Source: CADEFQ01 sp050185195 (GTDB lineage: Bacteria > Pseudomonadota > Gammaproteobacteria > Steroidobacterales > Steroidobacteraceae). From it: DNA of 64,000 bases. The position numbers and the translations under genes are program-made. Shown piece after piece: positions 7,544 through 15,738 of the stretch. The stretch spans positions 1 through 64,000 of the forward strand of contig JBFWZQ010000014.1 of NCBI GenBank assembly GCA_050185195.1. Reading direction: 5' to 3'. Every line of letters starts with the position of its first letter. The first letter of the stretch is position 1. Below the pieces are notes generated by a model. The model saw nothing but the letters and a program-made list of their open reading frames with translations. It was not told the origin of the DNA and made no database searches.

Positions 7544-9709
7544 TCAGCGCGCGCGCAACTCGTAGCAGCTGTGGATGCGCGGATTGCGCGCAAAGTCCTC
7601 GGGGATGGTCGCGCGGGTGATGTCGGTCACCGCGAACCGGCTCGCGAGCGCGGGATCGAGGCGGAATTTCTGCGCGTTGGTGGAGAACACGAGCAGCCCG
7701 CCCGGCGCGAGGATCTGCATGCAGGCGTCGATCAGCGCCGCATGGTCGCGCTGCACGTCGTGCACGCCTTCCATGCGCTTCGAGTTCGAGAAGGTCGGCG
7801 GATCGAGGAAGATGAGATCGAAGCACTCGCGACCGTGCGCGGCCCCGGCGAGCCACTCGCGGCAGTCGGCCTGCACGAAGCGGTGCTGGCGACCCGCGAG
7901 GGAGTTTGCGGCCAGGTTCGCCTGCGCCCAGTCGAGATAGGTGTGCGACAGGTCGACGCTCGTCGTCTCGCGGGCGCCGCCCGCGGCGGCATGGACCGTG
8001 GCGCTGCCGGTGTAGGCGAAGAGATTGAGGAAGCGCCCTCCCGCGGCCGCCTCGCGCAGGCGCGCGCGCGTGATGCGGTGGTCCAGGAACAGGCCCGTAT
8101 CGAGGTAGTCGGTGAAATTCACGCGAAAGCGCAGGCCCGCCTCCCCGACGACCCGGAACTCGCCGCGCTCCGCTTCCTTGCCGTATTGCTCGCCGCGCGC
8201 CGTGCGCCGGCGCATGCGCACGTGCACGTGGGTCTCGGGCAGGCCCAGCACGTCGGGCAGCACGGAGAGCGCTTCCGCGCGCCGGCGTCGCACCGCCTCG
8301 AGCTCGATCTCGCGTGGCGCCGCGTACTCCTGCACGTACGCCCAGCGCTCGTCCGAATCCGCCGCCGTATAGAGGTCGATGGCGAACGCGTACTCGGGCA
8401 TGTCGGCGTCGTAGACCCGATAGCAGCGCACGCCGGCCTTCGCCGCCCACGCGCCGAGGCGCTTGGCGTTCTTCGCCAGCCGGTTGCCGAACATGCGCGC
8501 GCCCGCCGTCTCGCGCAGCGCCGGATCGAACAGCGGCCGCGGACGCCGGAAATCGCGTGCGCTGCCCGGTTCGATCTCGAAACGCAGCAGACGGCACTCG
8601 AGCGCGCCGTTCCACACCGTGTGGGTGCGCTGCGCCCGCAGGCCGATGTCGAGGCCGAGGTCCGGCGAGCCCGTGATGACCGCGGCGCGCCAGCCCTGGA
8701 AACGCTCGCGCATCACCGTGCCGAGTTCGCGGTGCAGGGCGCGCGCCGTCTCGAGATCCTCGAGGCGTACGCCGTAGGGCGGATTCGCGCACAGCAGGCC
8801 GCGCGCACCGCTGGGCGCGGCCTGCGCGAGCGGCGCCTGCGTGAACTCGACCCACGACGCAACGCCCGCGCGTGCCGCGTTGTCCGCCGCGATGCGCACC
8901 GCGCGCGCGTCGCTGTCGCTGCCGCGCAGTGGCAACGATGCGGTGGCCTGCGGGCGCACGCGCGGCGCAGCCGCCGCATGCAGGCGTTCCAAGGTCGCGG
9001 CGTCGTGCCCCTTCCAGCCCGTGAAGCCGTAGTAGGCGCGTTGCAGTCCCGGCGCCCGGTCGGCGGCCATGAGGGCGGCCTCGATCACGAAGGTGCCCGA
9101 GCCGCACATCGGGTCGAGCAGCGCCGCGCCCTCGGCCGCGAGCGCCGGCCAGCCGGCGCGCAGCAGGATGCCGGCCGCCACGTTCTCGCGCAGCGGCGCC
9201 TCGCCGGCCTGCGCACGATAGCCGCGGCGGTGCAGGCCCTCGCCCGACAGGTCGATCGAGACGGTGACGGCGGATCCATTCGCATGGGCGTGCACACGCA
9301 CCGACGGCCGCTCGAGCGCGACGTCCGGGCGGCGCCCATGGGACTCGCGCAAGCTGTCGCAGATCGCGTCCTTCACGCGTTGCGCGCCGTAGCGCGTGTG
9401 GTTGATACCGGGATGGCGGCCGCTGTAATCACAGGCGAGCGTGCCGTCGGGATCGACGTGATCGTTCCACGGCAGCGTGCGCAGCGCCGCGTACAGCGCA
9501 TCCGCGGTTTCGGCCTGCACCTGCGCGATCTCGAGGAACACGCGGCTGGCGACGCGCGATTCGAGGCAGGCGCGATAGGCCACTTCGAGCGAGCCCGAGA
9601 ACCCGACGCCGAGCGCGCGCTCGCGCACGTCGGTGGCGCCGAACGACACCAGCTCCGCGGCGAGCAGATCGGCAAAACCACGCGGCGCGCTCGCGAGGAA
9701 GCGCATCAT
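7544..9709 (-). CDS. rlmL: Bifunctional 23S rRNA m2G2445/m7G2069 methyltransferase
   Basis: RlmL/RlmKL of 721 residues; E. coli RlmL has about 702. Domains in order are a THUMP RNA-binding region (roughly 1-160), the N2-guanine methyltransferase with LLDPMCGSGTFVIEA and the catalytic NPPYG, and a C-terminal RlmK-type methyltransferase with FLDPPTFSNSKRM. The SAM motif of the second enzyme is visible in FLNLFAYTGSATVHAAAGGA. Fusion of both enzymes is typical of gammaproteobacteria. The ATG at 9709 overlaps the stop of the exonuclease gene (ATGA), so translational coupling is likely. A GTG at 9724 is the alternative start. It is a housekeeping gene in an unexpected polyamine-catabolic neighbourhood. 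Confidence 0.92.
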   Translation of the reverse strand: MMRFLASAPRGFADLLAAELVSFGATDVRERALGVGFSGSLEVAYRACLESRVASRVFLEIAQVQAETADALYAALRTLPWNDHVDPDGTLACDYSGRHPGINHTRYGAQRVKDAICDSLRESHGRRPDVALERPSVRVHAHANGSAVTVSIDLSGEGLHRRGYRAQAGEAPLRENVAAGILLRAGWPALAAEGAALLDPMCGSGTFVIEAALMAADRAPGLQRAYYGFTGWKGHDAATLERLHAAAAPRVRPQATASLPLRGSDSDARAVRIAADNAARAGVASWVEFTQAPLAQAAPSGARGLLCANPPYGVRLEDLETARALHRELGTVMRERFQGWRAAVITGSPDLGLDIGLRAQRTHTVWNGALECRLLRFEIEPGSARDFRRPRPLFDPALRETAGARMFGNRLAKNAKRLGAWAAKAGVRCYRVYDADMPEYAFAIDLYTAADSDERWAYVQEYAAPREIELEAVRRRRAEALSVLPDVLGLPETHVHVRMRRRTARGEQYGKEAERGEFRVVGEAGLRFRVNFTDYLDTGLFLDHRITRARLREAAAGGRFLNLFAYTGSATVHAAAGGARETTSVDLSHTYLDWAQANLAANSLAGRQHRFVQADCREWLAGAAHGRECFDLIFLDPPTFSNSKRMEGVHDVQRDHAALIDACMQILAPGGLLVFSTNAQKFRLDPALASRFAVTDITRATIPEDFARNPRIHSCYELRAR

Positions 9710-11115
9710 GGCCGCGGCGGCCACGGCAGCACGCGCGGCGCGTGCGTGGCCAGGTAGCGCGCGAGCACGCGATACGTTTCAAGGTCGAAGCCCACGGCCT
9801 GCGAACCCAACTGAAACAGCGCCTCTGGCCCGTCGCGCGTGACGGTCCCGAGGTAGCGCCATCCCTCCACCACATGCCACTGCTCGAGGCCCCCGAAATC
9901 GCGCTCGCGGATCGCGACGGCGCCGTCGTACGGCCAGGGCTTCAGCCGCTCGCCCGCAAACGCGAGCTTGGTGCGCGCAAGGTGCCGTTGGGGCGCTTCG
10001 GCCCCGACGCAGGCACCGCGGCAATGCTGGGCCTGGAAGGCGACGCAGGACCCCTCTCCCTCCTCGAGCCCGAGCAGCTTCGCGCAGAGGCGGTGTTCAC
10101 GCGCGAGCGACTCGAGCGCACGCCGCGCTTCGCGCGCGGTGCGATAGAGACCGAAACAGTCGCCCTCGGGCCAGCCGTCGGCGAGCGACTGCAGCTGCGG
10201 CGGGGCCGGTATATCGCCAAAGCGCCAGGTGAGCGCCTCGCCGGCATCGCGAGCGCGCCGGTTGTAGGCCGGCCGCGCCTCGCGCACACAGCGCGCCTCG
10301 TGCAGTTGCGCGCCGAGCTCGCCCGCCGTCTCGATCCAGTCGACGCGCACGGTCTCGCTCGCGAGCCGTCGCGTCTTCGCCGCGCGTGGCGCATCGCGCC
10401 AGTAGCCGAGCACGCGCTCGCGCAGGTTCACCGCCCGACCCACGTACAACAACGACTCCGGGCTGTCCGCCCCGGTGCGGCCGTAGAAACGATAGACGCC
10501 GGCGGTCTGCGGCAGTTCGTCGGCCAGCCCCGGCGACAGCTGCGGCGGCAGCGACACGCGTTGCGTGAGGTCCGCAAGCGCCGCTTCGAGCGCCTCGGGC
10601 GGCCAGGCGGCGCGCAACCGCCGCCAGAATTGCCAGAGGGCCATCGCATCGGGCAACGCACGGTGGCGCGCCGCACAGGGCAGGTCGTGGAAGGCGATCA
10701 CGGCATCCAGGTTGTGGTGGTGCTGTTGCGGATAGAAGCGTCGCGACAGCCTGACGGTGCAGGCGCAGCGCGCGTCGAAAGCGTGCCCCGCGCGCTGCAG
10801 CTCGTTGCGAACGAAGCCGTAGTCGAAGCGCACGTTGTGCGCGATGAAGAGCCGCCCCTCGAGCCGCTGCGCGAGGGAGGCTGCGATGTCGGCAAAACGG
10901 GGCGCGTCCTCGAGCGAGGCCGGATCGATGCCAGTGAGGCGCTGGATGCCGGCCGGCAAGCGGGTGCCGGGATTGACGAGCGTGGTCCACGATTCCTCGA
11001 CCGTGTCGCCGCGCGCGAGCACCACGCCCACCTCGATGACGCGGTGGTACAGCGGATGCCCGCCCGTCGTCTCGACATCGACGAAGGCGAGCGGGGCGTC
11101 GACGAGTGCGCTCAC
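9706..11115 (-). CDS. DEDDh 3'-5' exonuclease fused to a GIY-YIG (UvrC N-terminal/Cho-like) nuclease
   Basis: A 469-residue two-nuclease protein. Residues about 8-170 are a DNA polymerase III epsilon-like exonuclease: FVDVETTG (ExoI Asp/Glu), HNVRFDYGFV (ExoII) and HRALPDAMAL (ExoIII, His and Asp). Residues about 200-290 form a GIY-YIG endonuclease module with GVYRFY, LLYVGRA and NLRERV carrying the catalytic arginine, as in UvrC/Cho. The C-terminal part resembles the Cho/UvrC linker region without HhH motifs. Such exonuclease-Cho fusions are known in proteobacteria and annotated as excinuclease or PolIII-epsilon-like. A repair role is inferred. It overlaps puuC (ATGA at 11112-11115) and rlmL. 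Confidence 0.85.
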   Translation of the reverse strand: MSALVDAPLAFVDVETTGGHPLYHRVIEVGVVLARGDTVEESWTTLVNPGTRLPAGIQRLTGIDPASLEDAPRFADIAASLAQRLEGRLFIAHNVRFDYGFVRNELQRAGHAFDARCACTVRLSRRFYPQQHHHNLDAVIAFHDLPCAARHRALPDAMALWQFWRRLRAAWPPEALEAALADLTQRVSLPPQLSPGLADELPQTAGVYRFYGRTGADSPESLLYVGRAVNLRERVLGYWRDAPRAAKTRRLASETVRVDWIETAGELGAQLHEARCVREARPAYNRRARDAGEALTWRFGDIPAPPQLQSLADGWPEGDCFGLYRTAREARRALESLAREHRLCAKLLGLEEGEGSCVAFQAQHCRGACVGAEAPQRHLARTKLAFAGERLKPWPYDGAVAIRERDFGGLEQWHVVEGWRYLGTVTRDGPEALFQLGSQAVGFDLETYRVLARYLATHAPRVLPWPPRP

Positions 11116-12605
11116 GACAGGTCGAGCCAGGTCGTCTTCAGTTCCGTGTACTTGTCAAAGGCGTGCAGCGACTTGTCGCGGCCGATCCCCGACTGCTTGA
11201 AGCCGCCGAAGGGCACCGTGATGTCGTCGGCGTCGTAGCAGTTGACGTAGACCGTGCCGGCGCGCAGCGCGCGCGCCGTGCGGTGCGCGGTGGTCACGTC
11301 GCGCGTCCAGATGGCCGCGGCGAGGCCGTATTCGACGTCGTTCGCGATGTCGATGGCCTCCTCGATGGTGTCGAAGGCGATCGTTGCGAGCACGGGGCCG
11401 AAGATCTCCTCGCGCGCCACGCGCATGCCGCGCGCCACGCCGTCGAATACGGTCGGCTCGACGAAATACCCGCCGCTCGCCTCGCGCACGCGGCGGCCCC
11501 CGAAGGCAAGCTGCGCGCCCTCGCCGCGACCCGTGTCGATGTAGCCGAGCACGCGCTGCATCTGGGTTTCATCCACGATCGCGCCGAGCTTCGTCGCCGG
11601 GTCGAGCGGGTCGCCGGGCGCCATGGTGCGGCCGATCGCGGCGATCTTCTCGAGCACGGCCTCCTTCGCGCTGCGCTGCACGAGCAGGCGCGAACCGGCC
11701 GAGCACATCTCGCCCTGGTTGAAGAAGATCGCGTAGGCCGCCGCGGTGGCCGCGCGCTCGAGGTCCGGGTAATCGGCGAGCACGATGTTGGGCGACTTGC
11801 CGCCGCACTCGAGCGACACGCGCTTCAGGTTCGACTGCGCGGCGTACTGCATGACGAGCTTGCCGGTCGCGGTCGAGCCGGTGAAGGCGATCGCGCCGAC
11901 ATCCATCGAAAGCGCGAGCGCCTTGCCGGCGGTGTGGCCATAACCCGGCACCACGTTGAAGACGCCGGGCGGCAGGCCGGCCTCGAGCGCGAGTTGCGCG
12001 ACGCGGATCGCCGTGAGCGGGGACTTCTCCGACGGCTTCAGCACGAGCGAATTGCCCGCGGCGAGCACCGGGCCGATCTTCCAGGCCGCCATCACGAGCG
12101 GGAAATTCCACGGCACGATCGCGCCGACGACGCCGATGGGTTCGCGCGTCACGAGCGCGAGCGCCTCCGGCCCGGTGGGCGCGACCTCGTCGTAGAGCTT
12201 GTCGACGGCTTCCGCGTACCACTGGATCGCACGGGCCGCGGCGGGGATGTCGACCTTCAGGCTGTCGGTGATCGGCTTGCCCATGTCGAGCGTTTCGAGC
12301 AGCGCGAGTTCTTCGCGGTGCGCGAGGATCGATTGCGCGAAGGCGGCGAGCACCTTCTTGCGGTGCGCGGGCTTCGTGCGCGACCAGACCCCCTTGTCGA
12401 ACGCCGCCTTCGCCGCCGCGACCGCGCGCTCGATGTCGGGCGCGTCGCCTGCCGCCACGCGCGCGAAGACCTGGCCGGTGGCCGGATTGACGCTGTCGAA
12501 CTGCGCGCCGGACAGCGCGTCCACGTAATCGCCACCGATGAACGCGCGTGTCTGCGGCGCAAGCTGTGCGGCACGTTCGTGCCAATTCGGGATGTGGGCG
12601 GACAT
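11112..12605 (-). CDS. puuC: Gamma-glutamyl-gamma-aminobutyraldehyde dehydrogenase
   Basis: NAD(P)-dependent aldehyde dehydrogenase of 497 residues that oxidises the gamma-glutamylated aminobutyraldehyde made by PuuB. The catalytic cysteine is C301 in NQGEMCSAGSR and the general base is E266 in LECGGKSPN. The cofactor segment FTGSTATGK and the oxyanion asparagine in VPWNFPL are intact. The start at 12605 (MSAHIPNWHERA) matches PuuC proteins; the frame extends 18 codons further without homology. It follows puuR by 16 bases and overlaps the exonuclease gene by four, so puuR-puuC-exonuclease-rlmL read as one message. Repression by PuuR is expected. Confidence 0.9.
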   Translation of the reverse strand: MSAHIPNWHERAAQLAPQTRAFIGGDYVDALSGAQFDSVNPATGQVFARVAAGDAPDIERAVAAAKAAFDKGVWSRTKPAHRKKVLAAFAQSILAHREELALLETLDMGKPITDSLKVDIPAAARAIQWYAEAVDKLYDEVAPTGPEALALVTREPIGVVGAIVPWNFPLVMAAWKIGPVLAAGNSLVLKPSEKSPLTAIRVAQLALEAGLPPGVFNVVPGYGHTAGKALALSMDVGAIAFTGSTATGKLVMQYAAQSNLKRVSLECGGKSPNIVLADYPDLERAATAAAYAIFFNQGEMCSAGSRLLVQRSAKEAVLEKIAAIGRTMAPGDPLDPATKLGAIVDETQMQRVLGYIDTGRGEGAQLAFGGRRVREASGGYFVEPTVFDGVARGMRVAREEIFGPVLATIAFDTIEEAIDIANDVEYGLAAAIWTRDVTTAHRTARALRAGTVYVNCYDADDITVPFGGFKQSGIGRDKSLHAFDKYTELKTTWLDLS

Positions 12606-12621
12606 GGAAGCCTCGTCGGGA

Positions 12622-13170
12622 TCAGAAGGTCGGGGGCGCGCTCGCGCTGATGATCTCACAGGGCTCGCGGCCGACGTTGCGGAAACGATGCGGGATGGTG
12701 CTGGAAAAATAGTAGGCGTCGCCGGGCCCGAGCACGCGGGAGTTGCCGCCGACCGTCAGCTCGATGCGCCCCCGCACCACGACGCCGCCTTCCTCGCCAC
12801 GGTGTGACAACGCATCGTCGCCGGTCGCGGCACCGGGCGCGTAGCGTTCGCGCAGGATCGTGAGCTGGCGCGCCGGGCGTTGCGCGGCGACGAGGCGCAA
12901 CGACACTTCGTCCGTGCCGATTTCGACGAGGTCGTCGTCGCCGTAGAAGATCTGCGGCGCCTCGTCGACATTGATCGTGAAGAACTCCGCGAGCGACATC
13001 GGCACGCCGTCGAGCACTTTCTTCAGCGAACCGACCGAGGGGCTCACGCGGTTCTGCTCGATGAGCGAGATGAGCCCGTTCGTGACGCCGGCGCGGCGCG
13101 CCAGCTCGCGCTGCGAAAGGCCGTAGATCAGCCGCACCCTGCGCAGCCGGGCGCCGACGTCGATGCTCAT
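12622..13170 (-). CDS. puuR: XRE-cupin repressor of putrescine utilisation
   Basis: A 182-residue regulator (E. coli PuuR has about 185). Residues 6-60 form an XRE helix-turn-helix with LSQRELARRAGVTNGLISLIEQN, and residues about 105-180 form a cupin sensor with RGRIELTVGGNS and PGDAYYFSSTIPHRF. In E. coli PuuR represses the puu genes and is relieved by putrescine; the same role is inferred from the adjacent puuC and transaminase. The start at 13170 gives the canonical N terminus MSIDVGARLRRVR. A -35-like TTGACA and a 16-base imperfect palindrome lie immediately upstream (13193-13238), consistent with autorepression. Confidence 0.88.
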   Translation of the reverse strand: MSIDVGARLRRVRLIYGLSQRELARRAGVTNGLISLIEQNRVSPSVGSLKKVLDGVPMSLAEFFTINVDEAPQIFYGDDDLVEIGTDEVSLRLVAAQRPARQLTILRERYAPGAATGDDALSHRGEEGGVVVRGRIELTVGGNSRVLGPGDAYYFSSTIPHRFRNVGREPCEIISASAPPTF

Positions 13171-13192
13171 ATCGGGGGCCTGTTTAGCATCA

Positions 13193-13208
13193 TGGACACA
13201 AGTGGCCA
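13193..13208. promoter_or_regulatory. Candidate PuuR operator (imperfect palindrome)
   Basis: The 16-mer TGGACACAAGTGGCCA is symmetric at 12 of 16 positions (TGG-N-CAC-NN-GTG-N-CCA). It lies between the puuR start codon and the -10-like element of the leftward promoter, in the 88-base gap shared with the divergent transaminase gene, which is where an autorepressor would be expected. No second copy was noticed upstream of puuD or the second puuA. Binding by PuuR is inferred. Confidence 0.45.
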
Positions 13209-13209
13209 A

Positions 13210-13238
13210 ATCTCGGCCTTTCTCGCCATGTATGTCAA
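13210..13238 (-). promoter_or_regulatory. Putative puuR promoter (-35 TTGACA)
   Basis: On the minus strand a perfect -35 hexamer TTGACA lies at 13238-13233, and 17 bases later CGAGAT (13215-13210) occupies the -10 position. The -10 is weak, as would suit an activated or low-level promoter. The candidate operator starts two bases downstream. Confidence 0.35.
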
Positions 13239-13258
13239 CTTTCCTTATCATTCCGACC

Positions 13259-14563
13259 ATGAAGACCGCCCCAAGCCTCGATGCGCTGTGGATGCCGTTC
13301 ACGGCGAACCGCCAGTTCAAGCAGGCGCCCCGTCTCCTCGCCCGGGCGCGCGGCATGGAGTACTTCACGCCCGAGGGGCGTCGTGTGCTCGACGGCGCGG
13401 CCGGCCTCTGGTGCGTGAACGCGGGCCACGGGCGCGATGAGATCACCACGGCCGTCACTCGCCAGCTCGAAACGATGGATTACGCGCCGAACTTCCAGAT
13501 GGGGCACGGCCCGGGGTTCGAACTCGCCGCCGCGCTGGCGGCGTTGTGCCCGCCGGAACTGAACCGCGTGTTCTTCACGAACTCCGGCTCGGAAGCAGTC
13601 GACACGGCGCTCAAGATCGCCCTCGCCTACCACCGCCTCCGGGGCGATGCGGCGCGCACCCGCCTGATCGGGCGCGAGCGGGCCTACCATGGCGTCGGTT
13701 TCGGCGGCATCTCGGTCGGCGGCATCGTCGCCAATCGCAAGACCTGGGCGGCGAGCATGCTGCCCGGCGTCGACCACCTGCGCCACACGCACGACCTCGC
13801 GCGCAACGCCTACTCGCGCGGGCAACCGGAGCACGGCGCGGAACTCGCCGACGACCTCGAGCGCCTGGTCGCGCTGCATGACGCATCGACCATCGCGGCG
13901 GTGATCGTCGAGCCGGTCGCGGGTTCGACCGGCGTGCTGCTGCCGCCGAAGGGCTATCTCGAACGGCTGCGCCGGATCTGCGACACGCACGGCATCCTGC
14001 TGATCTTCGACGAAGTGATCACCGGCTTCGGCCGCACCGGCGCGCCGTTCGCGGCGCAGGAATTCGGCGTGACGCCCGACCTCATCACGATGGCGAAGGG
14101 CCTCACCAATGGCTGCGTGCCGATGGGGGCCGTCGTCGCGAAGCAGTCGATCCACGACGCCTTCATGCAGGGCCCGCCCGGCGCGATCGAGCTGTTCCAC
14201 GGCTACACCTATTCGGCGCACCCGCTCGCCTGCGCCGCGGGGCTCGCGACGCTCGACATCTACCGGCGGGAAGGCTTGCTGACGCGCGCGAAGGAGCTTT
14301 CGGGGCTGTGGCAGGACGCCGTGCACTCGCTGCGCGGGCGTCCGAACGTGATCGACACGCGCAACTACGGCCTCATCGCGGGCATCGAGCTCGAGCCGAT
14401 CCCCGGCAAGCCGGGCGCGCGGGCCTTCGAGATATTCCTCAAGTGTTTCGAACGCGGCCTGCTGATCCGCACGACCGGCGACATCATCGCCCTCTCGCCG
14501 CCGCTCATCATCGAGCCGGCCCATATCGACGAGATCTTCGGCACGCTCGCGGGCGTGCTCTGA
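13259..14563 (+). CDS. Omega-amino acid:pyruvate aminotransferase (class III)
   Basis: PLP-dependent class III transaminase of 434 residues resembling beta-alanine/omega-amino acid:pyruvate transaminases. Motifs are LWMPFTANRQF at the N terminus, NSGSEAVDTALKIA, FDEVITGFGRTG and MAKGLTNGCVPMG with the PLP lysine at K280. It could transaminate GABA, beta-alanine or a diamine with pyruvate, which would complement the PuuD product. The ORF is open from 13163 but homology begins at the ATG at 13259. It is divergent from puuR across 88 bases and probably shares its control. It is distinct from spuC (about a third of residues look shared in the core motifs). Confidence 0.88.
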   Translation: MKTAPSLDALWMPFTANRQFKQAPRLLARARGMEYFTPEGRRVLDGAAGLWCVNAGHGRDEITTAVTRQLETMDYAPNFQMGHGPGFELAAALAALCPPELNRVFFTNSGSEAVDTALKIALAYHRLRGDAARTRLIGRERAYHGVGFGGISVGGIVANRKTWAASMLPGVDHLRHTHDLARNAYSRGQPEHGAELADDLERLVALHDASTIAAVIVEPVAGSTGVLLPPKGYLERLRRICDTHGILLIFDEVITGFGRTGAPFAAQEFGVTPDLITMAKGLTNGCVPMGAVVAKQSIHDAFMQGPPGAIELFHGYTYSAHPLACAAGLATLDIYRREGLLTRAKELSGLWQDAVHSLRGRPNVIDTRNYGLIAGIELEPIPGKPGARAFEIFLKCFERGLLIRTTGDIIALSPPLIIEPAHIDEIFGTLAGVL

Positions 14564-14565
14564 AT

Positions 14566-14602
14566 GGTGCCGGGTTTTCGGCGTGACCGAAAACCCGGCA
14601 CC
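14566..14602. repeat. Perfect 16-bp inverted repeat, copy 1 of an intergenic palindromic element
   Basis: GGTGCCGGGTTTTCGG (14566-14581), a 5-base loop, then its exact complement (14587-14602). It lies between two converging genes (transaminase and TorF porin), so it may act as a two-way terminator although no U-run follows. The same 16-base arm recurs in a longer hairpin at 31161-31231, which identifies it as a repeated element and not a one-off. Confidence 0.9.
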
Positions 14603-14614
14603 AGGCTCAGTTCC

Positions 14615-15334
14615 TCACTCGCCCCACGGCAGCGTGGTGCTCACCGAGAAGATCGCGCGGGCTTCGTTGTTGAACACGTCGTCCCGGACCTTGTCGGCAC
14701 CGCTCGCATCCGTGCCGGTCAGCTTCAGCGCGAGGCTGAAGTTGCCCACATCGACACCCACCGTCACGCCGTAGTCGAGGTACTCGATGTCCTCGAAGGC
14801 GTCGCCGTAGCTGTAGCCGGCGTGCAGCGTCAGCGAGAAGTTCTGCGGCAGGCCGAAGGTGTAGTTCGCTTCGGTGTACAGCGCGCCGTCGTTCGATCCG
14901 CCGTAGTCGATCGCGTACCATTGCTTGAAGCCGAAGCCTTTCCAGTCGATACCGACCGACAGCTCCGGGTACGAAGAAATCTTCGACTTCGTCGCCGAGT
15001 TGTCCGAGCCCGGATAGGTGTACCAGACGAGGCCCGCGTTCCACGACAGGTCGTCGTTGATCGACGCCTCGTAGCCGGCGTACAGATCGATCTCGAGCGT
15101 GCCATCGACGTCATCGCCGTAGTCGATGTTGCTGCCCCACGCGCCGACGGAGAAACCCGTCTCGCCGAACGCGTAGTCGAAGCTCGCCTGCAGCGCAGGG
15201 TCCTTGGCGCTCAGCGACACGCCACGAAAATCGTAGTCGCTCACCGCCGTGACGGTCGAGCTGAACTGCGCCTGTGCCGCGCCCGCAACACCGAGCAGTG
15301 CGACCGCGACAGAAATTTTCTTGAGCCGATTCAT
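14615..15334 (-). CDS. TorF-family putative porin
   Basis: An outer-membrane protein of 239 residues. MNRLKKISVAVALLGVAGAAQAQ is a Sec signal peptide cut after AQA. The mature N terminus FSSTVTAVSDYDFRGVSLSAKDPALQ is the hallmark of the TorF/TIGR02001 (Gcw_chp) barrel family, with repeated amphipathic beta strands to the C terminus. Members are conserved in proteobacteria and poorly characterised; a porin role is usual in annotations. The frame is open much further upstream (15745) but the signal peptide fixes the start at 15334. The gene stands alone, convergent with the transaminase gene. Confidence 0.85.
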   Translation of the reverse strand: MNRLKKISVAVALLGVAGAAQAQFSSTVTAVSDYDFRGVSLSAKDPALQASFDYAFGETGFSVGAWGSNIDYGDDVDGTLEIDLYAGYEASINDDLSWNAGLVWYTYPGSDNSATKSKISSYPELSVGIDWKGFGFKQWYAIDYGGSNDGALYTEANYTFGLPQNFSLTLHAGYSYGDAFEDIEYLDYGVTVGVDVGNFSLALKLTGTDASGADKVRDDVFNNEARAIFSVSTTLPWGE

Positions 15335-15381
15335 GAATACTCCCTTGTAAGCGACACCCGTGCGCGGATTATACGCAGCAC

Positions 15382-15738
15382 TCACGGCTGGGGAATGAAG
15401 ATTGCGTAGATCTTGGTGCAATCCTCGAGAACCGCCCACGTACCGGCAAAACCCGCCGGAACCACGAACGCGTCGCCGGGACCGAAGTTCATGCGCGCGC
15501 CCGCCTCGCTCACGAGCTCGACCCGGCCGGCCGTCAGCACGCATAACTCGCACTCTGTGTAGCGCACGCGCCACAGGCCGCGCGTACTGGACCAGTGGCC
15601 GACGTGGAACCGTTCGCTGGCATCGGAGAAGGCGTTCCAGGCGTGCTGCACGGGATCGCCATCGATCAGGCGATCGGCCGCCGGGCGGGACGCTTCGCCC
15701 GCCCCCTGTATCGTCACCGGTATGATTTCGGTACCCAT
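15382..15738 (-). CDS. Small single-domain cupin (DUF861/ureidoglycine-aminohydrolase-like)
   Basis: A 118-residue protein with one cupin fold: RFHVGHWSSTRGLWRVRYTECELCVLTAGRVEL leads into GPGDAFVVPAGFAGTWAVLEDCTKIYAIF. The metal-binding histidine set of classical cupins is replaced, as in the DUF861 group where it often accompanies amine or amino-acid metabolism. Its ATG overlaps the stop of the methyltransferase gene by one base (TGATG), so the two are translated together. A role in binding or modifying the methyltransferase substrate is possible; no reaction is claimed. Confidence 0.75.
   Translation of the reverse strand: MGTEIIPVTIQGAGEASRPAADRLIDGDPVQHAWNAFSDASERFHVGHWSSTRGLWRVRYTECELCVLTAGRVELVSEAGARMNFGPGDAFVVPAGFAGTWAVLEDCTKIYAIFIPQP

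Noticed and set aside
7448..9757. Plus-strand frame of 769 codons opposite rlmL
   Set aside because: Shadow of RlmL; same reasons.
13163..13258. Upstream extension of the omega-transaminase
   Set aside because: It would cover the puuR regulatory gap and lacks homology; the ATG at 13259 is at the start of the conserved sequence.
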